Source of the DNA: Pleurotus ostreatus/Saccharomyces cerevisiae fusant
Lineage: Eukaryota; Opisthokonta
Length of the DNA stretch: 25,352 nucleotides
Direction: 5' to 3'
Assembly: GCA_024196135.1 (NCBI GenBank)
Contig: JAMQCK010000381.1
Span: forward strand, 1-25,352
In this document: positions 1 through 10,374 of the stretch, one piece after another
Layout of the letters: each line of letters begins with the position of its first letter
How positions within the stretch are numbered: position 1 is the stretch's first letter
Notes under the pieces: model-generated
The model's input: the letters and a program-made list of their open reading frames with translations, nothing else
Told to the model about the DNA's origin: nothing
Database searches by the model: none
Program-made: the position numbers and the translations under genes

Positions 1-1801
1 GCGACATGGCTTATATACTCTCTGCGCTGCCCGCGACATCGATGTGGAGCCTAATGTCACGCATGCGCACTGGGCGCGCCCGACGGACGTGATTGGCAAA
101 GGAAGGGGTCGGGCGGGCCTCGATCGGCCTGCGCCCGACATAGTCCGGCGACGCGCGTATGCGCGTTGGTGGATCCAGCCCGCCCGCGTGCGGTGCGTAC
201 CTTTCAGAGAGCTTTTCCCGACGGTCCGAGGGCGGTCGAGGAGCGCCCTCAGGCTGGACCGAGAGCTGTATCGACGGCGAGAGGTGCATTGCGCATTCTA
301 ATCCTGTCCACCGGCGAGGGGGGACGGGGTGACAGAGTGTAACGGCGGGAGGCTGAATGACATTTCACGATACTGATCAGGGGTTACCGATTCTTCCCAA
401 AAGATAACAATGGGGGTGTCGCACACCAGCAGGGTCAGGCGAGGGCGATCAGCTGCAACGTTCGCGGGTCCAAGATCGCAGAGATGATGGAAGACATATC
501 TCGAAAAGGAAACTTCGGCGGCACCCTGAGTCTCGGCCAGTCTCGCCCTGACACACACACGTGACGCCACGAGCGCGGCAAGTCCCGGCAAGGTCCCACG
601 GTTCAACTTCTCTCCTGGGTTCGCTCTCGCGCTGGGCCGGGGCAGCGTCGCCCTCGCTGCAATATCCACACTGTCCGCCAGCCCCGTCGCGCTCGGGTGC
701 TGTATTTTACCTCTCCTTCTGCCGTATTTCCCCTCCTCTGCCGAGCGCAGGCAACAACAGGAAGATCTGTAGCCCTCCTTGAGTCTTACTGACTCCAGTT
801 CCAGGCGAATTATCAATCATCGTCAGGTTCTGCGCGTGCATCGTCGCATCTTTCATTCCTGCGCGCGCGTCTTCCACTGCTTTGAAGTAAAAGAGCACGC
901 CCTTTCCGCACCGATGCTGTTCTCTATCATCGTTGTGCGCAGACGACAGGCACCGATTATCGGCCTCGTCGCTGCGTCGGACGATGAGCCGCCGAGGACG
1001 AGCCTCGAGGCAGCGCCACCGACACAGTTTCTCCGTTGAACTTGAAATCACTGGGTGGCGCATGTTGCCTCAAATGCGGCCGCCATGGCGCGCAGGCATC
1101 CACTACCACATCGTCAACTTTTCAAAGCGATTGTGTGGGTCATCTGAATCTAGCGCGCTCAAATCATCGTACGCTGGAATCTGCGCTTCGCTCATCGGCA
1201 TTTTCTTTGCCACAAAAAGCCTTCATAAGGCGCACGTTGGGCGTTGAGAAGCGCACGAAGGGACCGTCGTCTACGAAGTCAAGTCGCGTCGATGAAGCCT
1301 CTCCCTGATCTAAGGCGAGGCGCGAGGCTTGAAGCTTGAAGGATCTCGCGGACACTTACCAGATAGTTTCCAGCGAGTTCGAATTCTTCGCGCTGATCGA
1401 TAGTCACAGAGAACGGGCACCCATTGCAGGGGGTCAGCTCTAGAGGAATCGGAGCGCGCGCGCACCGTGAAGGCGTATAGAAGGTAGGCTTCGCGGGCGA
1501 TCTTAGCCTACTTCCTACCTTGTCGGCTGACCTTCTATTCAACCTTCACTCAGTCTCGACTATAACGTGTCCATTCAACTCACCTCAGGCGCTATTCAAG
1601 TGCTTGCCGCGAACCCATATCCTGCAGCCTAGGGGTGATACCGTAAAGCCCAAGGACGGTGCCGTCGGGCCTAGGCGTACCCTTCATTCTCTTCCTTGTG
1701 TCCTTCTGCCTGCCAAGGTGCTTCATGGCAGGCGCCTGGGGTGCATCATGGCAAGCGCGAGCTGAAATGAGAACATCAGCCGGCACCTCACCTTACGTCG
1801 T

Positions 1802-1835
1802 GGGGGTATAAAAGGACGACACGGGGGTATAAAAG
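1802..1835 (+). promoter_or_regulatory. Two tandem TATA boxes 21 bp apart
   Basis: The 13-mer GGGGGTATAAAAG occurs at 1802-1814 and again at 1823-1835, so the two TATAAAA cores are 21 bp apart, about two helical turns. Each is a good match to a eukaryotic TATA box read on the plus strand. The next plus-strand start codon I accept is at 2464, about 630 bp away, so they could drive an unseen transcript or a long 5' leader. Function is inferred from the motif only. Confidence 0.45.
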
Positions 1836-1930
1836 AAAGACACGCGACGGGTGCTTCACCTGAAAGACGTCCTCCACATGATCTATCCCTGCGCGTGCGT
1901 AGCGGAAGCCTGCCGCGGACTCGGAGGAGG

Positions 1931-2024
1931 CAAGTCGCCACCTTATCGCCTGGATCGTCAACCTATCGCTTGTAGCGTCAACTGTCGCTTGCGTCGTCAG
2001 CCTATAGCTTGCGTCGTCAATAGA
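1931..2024. repeat. 20-bp minisatellite, about 4.7 copies
   Basis: Degenerate head-to-tail units start near 1931, 1951, 1971, 1990 and 2010. The clearest is TGCGTCGTCAGCCTATAGCT (1990-2009). Other units differ by a few substitutions, and one is 19 bp. The period is not a multiple of three, so this is not a protein repeat. It lies between the doubled TATA element and the OSBP-related gene. Confidence 0.65.
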
Positions 2025-2383
2025 GTCCGAGCGATCCTGCGGTCGATGACATAGCAGCGCCCTCGTCGGATGACTTGAAAAGCGCAGATATAGAAGATTC
2101 TCGACACGAAGCAGACCTATGACCCTCGCGACCATAGAGAAGTTCATGAAGTACATGCCCGCTCATCCTCCACAAGCGAGAGGCGGTGCAAGCAGAGTCT
2201 TAGCGCCGGTGGTGCTCAATGAAAAGTAGGGCTCGGGTGGCGGAGGGAGCCAAGGCGAAGTTCGACTTTCGCGCATTGATGCGGCGCCCCGCGCCGGCAA
2301 ATTCCGGCGCACGTGCGACGAGGTAATTGCGATGCAGCACTGGGACGAGCGGACCGCCTCCGCTGCGACCGCGTTTTGCTACC

Positions 2384-2428
2384 AACTTCCATCCTCTCGC
2401 TCCCTTTCTTGACTTCTCTCAGTCTCTG
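2384..2428 (+). promoter_or_regulatory. Pyrimidine-rich tract before the OSBP-related gene
   Basis: The plus strand is strongly C/T-rich, ending about 35 bp before the ATG at 2464. CT-rich tracts just upstream of the transcription start are common in filamentous-fungal promoters. No transcript data are available, so the role is inferred. Confidence 0.35.
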
Positions 2429-2463
2429 ATATACGTTCTCGACGATCCCAAGGAACATCTGGC

Positions 2464-4565
2464 ATGAGCGCGAAGGATAGCGAGCCCGCAGTCGACCCGG
2501 GCGCGGTGCACGACGAGGAGGCACCGGGCCCCGCGATTTCGGTCCCCGAATCCAACGATACGGGCGAGGGCGGGAAGCTGAAGATGATCATGCAGCTGGT
2601 GAAGAAGTGCTTCGGCGTGAAGGACATCGCGGCTATGTGCGTCAGCCACAGGACGTATGCGCTACCCCGGACTGAGCTGACCGACGTGTCATCCCAGGCG
2701 GCTGTCGCTCCCGGCCTCTCTGCTCGAGCCCATACCGAACCTCGAGTACTGGCACTATCTGGATAGACCGGATGTGTTTGCATCGTGCGTTGTGTGTTGT
2801 GGGATTTGCGCCCGGCACTGAACATTGCATAGCATCAATGATTCGGAGGATCCGTTCGAGCGCATGCTGGCCGTCGTCAAGTTCACGTTTACGAAGGACC
2901 TGAAGTTTGTGGTGTGTGGTGGCTATCTGCATGTTATCCGCGTTCTCACAGCCCCTCAGCATGGCAAGATCTGCAAGCCATACAACTCCGTGCTTGGCGA
3001 GCACTTCCGCGCACATTGGGATGTCGTCCCTGCATCGAACGACTTCGTTACCTCCTCCTCCGCGCGCGCGGCCGACCAGGCGTCCCTTGCGCCCGAGAAT
3101 GCTAGCATCCGCTCTGGCAAGAGCTCCAAGAGCACCCGAAGCGGGCTTAGTCTGCTCTCCAAACCAGGCAAGAGCCCCTCCACGGCCCCCACCTCGGTGG
3201 AGGCGCAGATGTCGGACCTCAGCTTGGAGGAGCAGCGTACACGTATCGTCTTCCTAACGGAACAGGTATGCATTTGCGATACATCTGAGGTTTCGCGCGA
3301 TCTTACGGAATGTCGCACAGGTTAGCCACCATCCGCCGGTGTCGTCGTATTACGCTGCGTGCCCGGATAGACATATAGAGATGTATGGGACGGACCAGAT
3401 CTCTGCGAAGGTATGTGTTCATCTCTTGGGCCTGCGGACAATTCTCTGGAGGCAACCGCGCAGTCCGTAGTGCAGTGCCGACCGCCCGCAGTTGCTGTGG
3501 CAGGCTAAGTGTACCAAGCCATTTGCCCCACGTAATCGTCATCGAGCGTTCAAACCTATGCTCACCGCTTACAGGTCTCCGGTACTACCGTTCGCGTCCT
3601 GCCCGGGCAGCACAACAAGGGTATCTACATCAAGCTCACCGGCGGGCCCGGTGCCGGCGAGGAGTACCGCATCACGCACCCGTCAGCTTCGGTCAATGGC
3701 GTTCTCCGCGGCAACTTCTACGCAACCATGACCGAGTCGACAATCATCACCTGCGACGGGGCCAAGCCTGGCCTGCCGAAGTTCCGCACCATCATCGAGT
3801 ACAAGGAGGAGTCGTGGCTCGGTAAAGCACACTTCCTCGTTGAGGGCGTCATCCACACCGTACACGACGGCGACGAGCCATGGACGAAGGTCAAGGCAGT
3901 CCCGCATAACCGTGTCGTCGCTATCTTCGACGGTTCATGGCGCGGCAAGATTCGCTGGCGACGTGTTGGCGCGGGTTCCTTCACCGTTCCCGCCTCCGCG
4001 AGTGCATCGCGCACGAGCCTGGCGCCGAGCGTCACGGCGGGTGGCAAGTCTGCGATGTCGTCCGTTGCGGACTTTTCGAAGAGCGACAACAGCGAGTACG
4101 AGGACCTCATCGACCTCGCGGCGTTGCAACCACTGCCGAAGTCGGTCAGGTCCCTAGAGGAGATGGACGAGTACGAGAGCCGCAAGTTGTGGGGGAAGGT
4201 GACGGAGCACTTGACGAACAAGGAGTACTCGGAGGCGACGCGGGAGAAGATTGAGATTGAGCAGAGACAGAGGGATCTGGCGAGCGAGCGGAAGAAGAAG
4301 GGCGAGGAGTGAGTCCTGGTCTGGATCTGTTTCGCGGCGGTGCTGATGTTATGCCAGGTTTGTCCCGAAGTACTTTGACAAGGATATCAGCACCGGATAT
4401 GCCACGCTCACCGACGCAGGGAAGAAGGTGGTCGAGGAGATTATGAAGGACGCACCGGGGAAGGACGCTAAGCCGTCAGAACCGGCCAAGGAGGACGACA
4501 AGGAGGCGAAGGACCCCGCGCCGGAAGACACGCCGGAAGCAGCGAAGGCTCCCCTCCCAGCATAG
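2464..4565 (+). CDS. Oxysterol-binding protein-related (ORP/Osh) lipid transfer protein
   Basis: Seven exons: 2464-2636, 2698-2784, 2833-2911, 2960-3265, 3321-3410, 3575-4308 and 4358-4565, giving 558 aa; all junctions keep frame. The OSBP-related domain starts near residue 58 (MRLSLPASLLEP). KPYNSVLGEHF (119-129) is the conserved lysine loop, and the fingerprint EQVSHHPP (214-221) is rebuilt exactly across intron 4. The core continues with FRTIIEYKEESWLGK and ends near KYFDKD. ORPs carry sterols or phosphatidylserine in exchange for PI4P at membrane contacts; the VSHHPP histidines and the lysine loop bind the PI4P headgroup. No PH domain, ankyrin repeats or FFAT motif is visible, so it is a short Kes1/Osh6-like form. 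A Ser/Lys-rich stretch of about 65 residues (137-205) sits between the two motifs, and the C-terminal 50 residues are Lys/Glu/Asp/Pro/Ala-rich. The ligand cannot be assigned. Confidence 0.93.
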
Positions 4566-5104
4566 TTCCCTCCTTTCCTTTCTCTCCGTTTAGTCTCCCG
4601 CTCTCCCACTGCGGCGCCCTCTCCTGCCGCCCCCATCTCATATCGCGCGCTCATCAGTGCTCCCTGTATATCACCACCACAAGCCTAGCCCGCTATTAGA
4701 AGCGCTCATGACCACGAACGACAATATCCCCATCACCTATGTACACAACAACCTTGCTTTGGATTACTTACGCGTTGGATAATCAGTCGGACTGTATATA
4801 GTAGTTGCTGGCTAGCTCCATAGCATGCTGGAGCTGAACTCGGATGACAAGACGTTCTCTTTCTGCCACCGGCTATGTGCGACTGGTTTGTAGGCTTGCG
4901 CCTTTCCCTATTCTGAAGGTGTGTCACGGTCACACTGGCTATACATCATCGACCTCGTGTAGATGTAACGACGGCCACTGCTTGTCCGCTCGTATCTTCC
5001 TTGGTGAGCACCCTTCACGTCGCGCTGCCGTGCTCATCACGGCTTGACGTCGACCAGCTTGCTGACCTTGACTCTAGGTTGTCATCGACTAACGGGGCTT
5101 CTCA
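4566..5104. other. Intergenic, 3' flank of OSBP-related gene
   Basis: This holds the 3' flank of the lipid transfer gene and the upstream flank of the F-box-like pseudogene. I see no gene, repeat or RNA in it. Confidence 0.6.
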
Positions 5105-6328
5105 ATGCGTCTTCTTCAGGAACTCGTAAATGCTATCGTTGCACAGATTCCCCAAAGAGGCAAGCTCAGGACCATTCTGCGCCTTCTCCGCGCCTCTCCC
5201 AGTGTTTTCTCGTCTCAAATCTGTCTCGACCTACACCACGAACTCGTCCATCTTTCCTCAGAGAAGTCATATCAGCGGCTCGTCAAGATCTCGAGACTCG
5301 CCTTTCGTCCTTGCCGATATATGGCATCTCAGGATCGGATTCTGCCCGCCCAGAGGTCACCTGTCAGAATAATGCTCCCTGCCGACGATTGTCTGTGCCT
5401 GTACAGGTCCTCGGTCGCTTCACCTTGATCCTGTCGACTGGTCAACGCAACCCCCGGACGACCACAATAGACGCGCAGTATATATGGCCATGCAGCTTCC
5501 GACTCTCGAGAGGCTGCGCCTAGAGCGCATCCAGTTTCCGCGGGAAGCGATGACAGAGCTCGCAGCCCTGCACATGCCACCTCGTTTGCAGACGATTCGT
5601 GTTTGCCAGATTGAGCTTCTGGACGAGGAACACATCCCTGCACAGCCTTCCGCAACGCAGAGTGGATGGCCGTCTAAAATAACAACGCTCGTATGCGACC
5701 TTGAAAGCCTTCCGTTTGTGCGCCTGCTGTATCGCGAACGGCCATACCCATTCGGGAATCTGCGCGAGCTTGAAGTCAACCTAGGCAGATGCCAGGCGTC
5801 GGGGACTCAGGTTCAGGAGCTACTTAGCGCTAACCCGCACATGGAACGACTGACACTTCGATGTGGTGCGTCTCTCCAGCCGCGCTGTACCACTTCACTG
5901 AACCACATGTAGGGTATTTCCCGCTTCCCGCATACAACTTATCCAACAACGTTGAACTGCGCAGCATATCTATCTCCAACGTTCTGTCTGCAACTTGGTG
6001 CCCCACGGGCGTAGCCGAACTCCTGGAAACCATTCCTGACGCGGGGATACATCGTCTGGCGCACTTCAAGCTCAGCAGCATCATAGACGGCGCCAGAAGC
6101 AGAGAGGCGGACGACGCCTGGCGCGCGATGGACGCCACATTGTGCCGGCTCCACATGCTTCGAGCAGTCGATGTTCATCTCAACATAGTCCGGACAGGGC
6201 ATGCAGATGTGGCTGGACTGGCCAGTATGAGCGCGCGGAAGGCGAGGAGGCTTTCAGAATTGCAGGGATTCTTGGGGAAGACGCACGAGAGGGGTATTCT
6301 CAAAATCACTTCCGGGCGCTTGACGTAG
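5105..6328 (+). pseudogene. F-box/LRR-like pseudogene, tandem copy 1
   Basis: This copy is homologous along its length to the intact gene at 6817-8014. It begins MRLLQELVNAIVAQI, matching the paralogue's MRLPQELVDAIVAHI. Near 5300-5305 it lacks 2 bp relative to the paralogue, moving the frame. After the shift the aligned frame (DIWHL, then ACTG.RSLHL) meets an in-frame TAA at 5370-5372, where the paralogue has a lysine codon, with equal spacing on both sides. Downstream sequence is well kept: MQLPTLE, MPPRLQT, LLYRERPYPFG and LSANPHMERLTL, then an intron at 5866-5912 in the same place and phase as in the paralogue, and a final exon to TAG at 6328. A shorter product of 265 aa from ATG 5484 would contain the LRR-like part without the F-box. 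I call it a pseudogene because two independent lesions separate the F-box from the rest. Confidence 0.82.
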
Positions 6329-6816
6329 TCCTTCTATTACTGGCGCTAGACACTCTTAGGCCAATCTCTTTCTTTTGCTATGTGGGTCGTATGGCACTTC
6401 TATGCACTTCTGCGTGGCAATTGGTACGAGTCTACGGCAGATATAGATATACACCACCACGATTTGGTAAATATGAACTCGGCCACGACATTCTCACGCT
6501 GACTTTGTGTGGTGAGTCTGACTTCGAGATGGTCTTCGAGCAAGTAGAACAATTCAAAAGCTGGTCTACACTTTTCATTGCTTCACTTGGCCGTCGTCAA
6601 GGTTGGAAGGAAGCTTACGGCAGCGCGTGGCGTTGATGGTCAATACGGGCATACACCGGCGGTCGGTGTTCGGTAACCACTTCATCTCTGGCACTTGCGT
6701 CCACTTCACCCGGGAGGCTGTCCCTCCTCCGGGCTCTCTGAATGTAGGTATCCTAAGCAAGACGCCCTAGCGACTATACTCAGAGCTCATTTCAGCTCCA
6801 GTCTATCCCAAATCCC
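6329..6816. other. Intergenic spacer between F-box-like copies
   Basis: About 490 bp with no gene or RNA I can support. The 60-70 bp directly upstream of the two copies are not obviously alike, so the duplication seems not to have kept a shared promoter. Confidence 0.55.
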
Positions 6817-8014
6817 ATGCCCGACCGCGCGATGCGTCTTCCTCAGGAACTCGTAGACGCCATCGTCGCACACATCGATCGCCCAGACGAGCTCAAGACC
6901 CTTCTTCACGCGTCTCTTACTATTTTCTCGCCCCAGATCTGTCTCAATCTGCATCGCGATCCCGTCCAGCTGAACTCAGAGAGGTCTTGCCGTCGGCTGC
7001 TGTCCATTTCCGAACTCTCTTCTTTCGTCTTCCCCAACATATGGCATCTCGAGATCGACCTTCGCGCAAACAGAGATCCCATTCTGGAAAAGGATACGCT
7101 GTCAACGCTGCTCACTGCATGTACGGGCCTTCGGTCGCTCCACCTCAGCTTTGTTGATTGGGCAAAAATTTCCGACGGCCTTAACGATGCGCTTCACAAA
7201 GTCATGCAGCTTCCGACTCTTGAGGCATTGCACCTGGAGTGGATCGTCGTCACTTCGCAAGCGATGGCGGGACTCGCTGCGTTGCGCATGCCACCTCGTC
7301 TGAAGACGATGCATGTCCGCCGAGTTACACTACTCGGCGCATTTTCCGAAACCCAGCCTTCTGCGACGGCCACACAGGGCGAACGCGCTCCGGTGCTCAC
7401 AAAGCTCGTGTGCGATCATGGGAGCCTTCCCTTCGCGCGCATGCTGTATCGCGAGCGACCGTACCCTTTTGGGACCCTGCGCAAACTGACGCTCACTTCG
7501 GATGATCTTGGATCGGTGAACAATGCCCAGCAGCTCCTTAGCGCGAATCCACACGTAGAGCAGCTCACACTTCAGTACAGTGCGTTCTCCGCTCTGCTTT
7601 GGCGAGCTTTGTGCTGATCCTACGCTTACCCGTCCAGACCTTCCTCGGCTGCCAGGTTACACTTTATCCAACATCATTGCATTGCGCAGCCTGTCTATCT
7701 GGTCCGTTTGGCCGGCCGCACCCGGGTATCCTTCGGGCGTCGTCGAGCTCGTACAAACTTTGCTTGGATCATGCACGCACACTCTCCAACATCTCACGCT
7801 CAGGTCGAAAGGCGGCGACGCCTCAAGGAGAGAGGCAGAGGACGGCTGGCGGGCGATGGACGCTGCTTTGTGCCGATTCGAGACACTGAAGACGGTCCAT
7901 GTATATCTTGCTGTTGGGGAGATGGAGGACCAGAGGGCGTGGCGTCCGTCAACAATGCGGGAACTTATGAGCAAGACGGTCGCAAGGGGCATACTCAGGA
8001 TTACCGAAGAGTAG
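6817..8014 (+). CDS. F-box-like / leucine-rich protein, tandem copy 2
   Basis: Two exons, 6817-7579 and 7638-8014, give 379 aa; the 58-bp intron has donor GTGCGT and acceptor CAG. The N-terminus (LPQELVDAIVAHI, residues 8-20, then ELKTLLHASLTIFSPQI) fits the F-box-like motif seen in large basidiomycete families. The remainder has irregular leucine-rich segments (LRSLHLSFVDW, LPTLEALHLEWI, LRKLTLTS, LTLRSKG). F-box proteins usually recruit substrates to SCF ubiquitin ligases through Skp1, with the LRR-like part choosing the substrate; both are inferred here. ATG 6817 is used, but ATG 6832 (MRLPQE) is equally possible and corresponds to the start of copy 1. The pseudogene copy directly upstream points to local tandem duplication. 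Confidence 0.8.
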
Positions 8015-8210
8015 AGTCAATGTGGGTTCCTACTCTCGTCTGCGGATCGCAGTCAAGGCCTTTTCATGGAAATGTTAGCTTATGATTGTGGTCGTAGCAA
8101 GTCGTGTAGTTGAATAGATAGATAAGTCAAGGTAGCTCCAAATAGATACAGTAGGCGAGACGGCTATGGCCAGCTGCGTGGGTGACGCTAGCGTAGCGCA
8201 AGGGTATCAT

Positions 8211-9260
8211 TTAGCAACTAGGTGCCGAAAGTGAACGCACGACGAGCCGGAAGGTCTTGTCGTCGTCGAAGTTCAGATTTGAACCACCGGCGGTCTGGGT
8301 ATAACCCTTGTTCTCGTACTCCTTTGGCAAGGACGCCTTCTCCTGGTCGACGCGGGCGTTGCCCTGCATGAGGATGACCTCTATCCGGCGTGGGTTAAAG
8401 TAATGCTTGAGAGTGCGTGAGCGGGGCGGAGGAGGGAGGCGAGGCAGAACGTACGTGATTCCAGAGATGGATAAGCTTGCAAACGGGGTGAACTTTGCGC
8501 GACTTCATCAAGGTCGTGATGCCTTCGCGGACGATGATGTCTGAGGCGGATGTGAGCCGCAACGCGGGAAAGGAGGGAGCAAACGCAACGTACTAACGAC
8601 GGGGATGAGCGAGATGATGGGGATGCGTGCTCGCGACTTCTGCTCGTCTGAGATTACGGCTTTCTGCTGGATGGCTTGGAGGAATCTTGGCGAGGGATAC
8701 TATCAGCACTTGACGTCATTGTAAGCACCGAGCACGACTCACGCCTTCCAATCCTCCTCGAGAACGCCGTGCGACTGGAATGGGTGGGGGTACGCCGTGG
8801 AAGGCGGCACGGCAATTGGGAAGGCCTTGTGGATATGCTCTCCGTCCCCATTCGCGATTAGGAACGTCGGATTGAAGTCAGGGTAGGTGAGGTTGGGCGG
8901 CGCTTGACGAGAGAAGCAGGCAGGGGTGTTATACTGCGAGCTGCTCGTGCTTGACGCAGACGCTCTCGACGAGCTCGGATGCGACTGATGGGAGGGGGGC
9001 CGTACGGGTTGGGGCTGCCTCGATGGCTGAGGAGGCTGGGGCTGGGAGAGCGTTTGATTCGTATGATCCTCGTACGCGGGGGGCATCGCGTCGTGCTGGG
9101 CGCTTGGAGTGGGGAGTTGGGGGTTGTCCCATGATGTCGCGGGCTCAGGCATGCTCGTGGGCACGTTGTAAGAGGGAGAGGGCGTCGCGTCGGGCTCAAT
9201 CTTGTGGGGATCCACGCCATATTCGGCCAGAGGGTGCTTCGTGTCAGACATGGTGGTCAT
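8211..9260 (-). CDS. Conserved-looking fungal protein of unknown function
   Basis: Four exons on the minus strand: 9260-8743, 8685-8594, 8540-8455 and 8405-8211, giving 296 aa. Introns are 57, 53 and 49 bp with donors GTGAGT, GTACGT and GTACGT. Residues 1-130 are low-complexity, rich in Pro, Ser and Gln. The C-terminal half looks globular: NLTYPDFNPTFLIANGDGEH, then SHGVLEEDWKAFLQAIQQ, a hydrophobic segment RIPIISLIPVVNIIV, and HLWNHHYFNPRRIEVILMQG. I do not recognise the family and assign no function. No signal peptide is visible; the hydrophobic segment is short and could be a buried helix or a membrane association site. The start may instead be ATG 9251 (MSDTKHPL), which has the better context ACCACCATG. 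The acceptor before exon 2 is AAG, less usual, but it is the one that keeps the frame open. Confidence 0.75.
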
Positions 9261-10374
9261 GAACAAGATGCGAGGGAATGGACTGAGGGAGAGAAGAAAC
9301 TGCGAGGAGATGGACTATGTCGACGTTGAGGACAAGCAAGACGGTATCCAGACGGGATCTGCGCGAAATATAGGCCATGAGACTGCGCTCCCCTGTTTCA
9401 TGGCGCGGAAGCCAGCCCTCGCGAGCTGCAGATTGTTGAAATGAATAAGCGCCCATCGCCACGTGTGCCGGAGCGCATCCACGGGATCACAGCGGTGATC
9501 GTCTGGACTCTGCACCCACCGTCACCTACAAGTTCGACCTCGAGAAAGGTTTGAGCGATCTTGTCCAACGCCGGTCGCATTGTGCTCGCTTTTGACCAGT
9601 TTAGGTCAGTAAGATGGCTTTCTCTTCCTTTACCAGCCTCGTGAGCGTCCGTGAGGATTAAATCGCTGCCAGAGGACGCCAGATCCTCCTGCAAAATCTG
9701 GCTGAGGGAACACCAAACATATTGCGGTAGCATAGCACATGAGCGGAAAGGACAAGAAGTGTTCGTGAGTAGCGGCTAACCCACAAGGACTGCCATATTC
9801 GGACTGACAGCCGTGACAGATCATGGTCACGGAGAAGTTCAACTTCAATCCGGCGGCTCAGAAGCTTGCGCTTCGGCTTCCGCCTCGATCCACATAGTAC
9901 TAGTGTGCTGTGAGACCACTGCTCTACAAGTGAGACTACTACTCAATCAAGGAAAGAGGGTCGCGACTCACCATGCATTTTCTAGTACCGACTTTATGGC
10001 TGTTCTCGATCTCAAGCCCAAATCCCCACCGTCCTGCTCAAAAGACGGAGATAGGGAGAACTCCAAGAGGTTGATCCACATTCCTTGCCTTACTAAGGAT
10101 CAGTCAGCAACAAGGATTCGACACGGCCAATCAAGAAGCTCAGAGCGCAGAACTCCCACGCAGCTGGGCAGAAGCTGAGTAAGATGTGGCGCGCACGTCC
10201 TGAACGATCCGTACTGCGGCGGTCATTGTCGTCTATCGACACAGAAGAAGACGAGCGGGCTCGGGAAGGGAGTAAGATAACCGATGTAACCGACGAGCAG
10301 ACTCTGGCATAAAGCGGCGCGTCGTCGACTTGAAGTCCTACCAACACGTCCTCCCTATACTCGACGACGTCATC
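9261..10374. other. Divergent intergenic region, 1.1 kb
   Basis: This lies between the minus-strand unknown gene and the plus-strand epoxide hydrolase, so it should carry both promoters. Open frames of up to about 120 codons occur, but without motifs or convincing splicing. I see no repeat, RNA or mobile element. Confidence 0.5.

Larger units (their letters stand above)
1..2463. other. Left intergenic region, no supported gene
   Basis: I see no gene I can support in this 2.4 kb. Open frames up to 172 codons exist on both strands, but they lack family motifs and cannot be joined by convincing splicing; the 172-codon one (298-816, minus) begins at TTG. A minus-strand stretch around 1360-1430 reads like coding sequence (CNGCPFSVTIDQREEFELAG) and ends at a good GTAAGT donor, but no partner exon keeps the frame. 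A minus-strand ATG frame of 122 codons (1788-2156) overlaps the minisatellite. The region also holds a doubled TATA element and a pyrimidine-rich tract before the next gene, listed separately. Confidence 0.5.

Noticed and set aside
298..816. 172-codon minus-strand frame
   Set aside because: It begins at TTG, has no recognisable motif and no splice partner.
1279..1542. Minus-strand coding-like segment (CNGCPFSVTIDQREEFELAG) with a GTAAGT donor
   Set aside because: The only frame-keeping acceptor would make a 25-bp intron, too short, and the farther acceptor brings a stop, so no gene model could be built.
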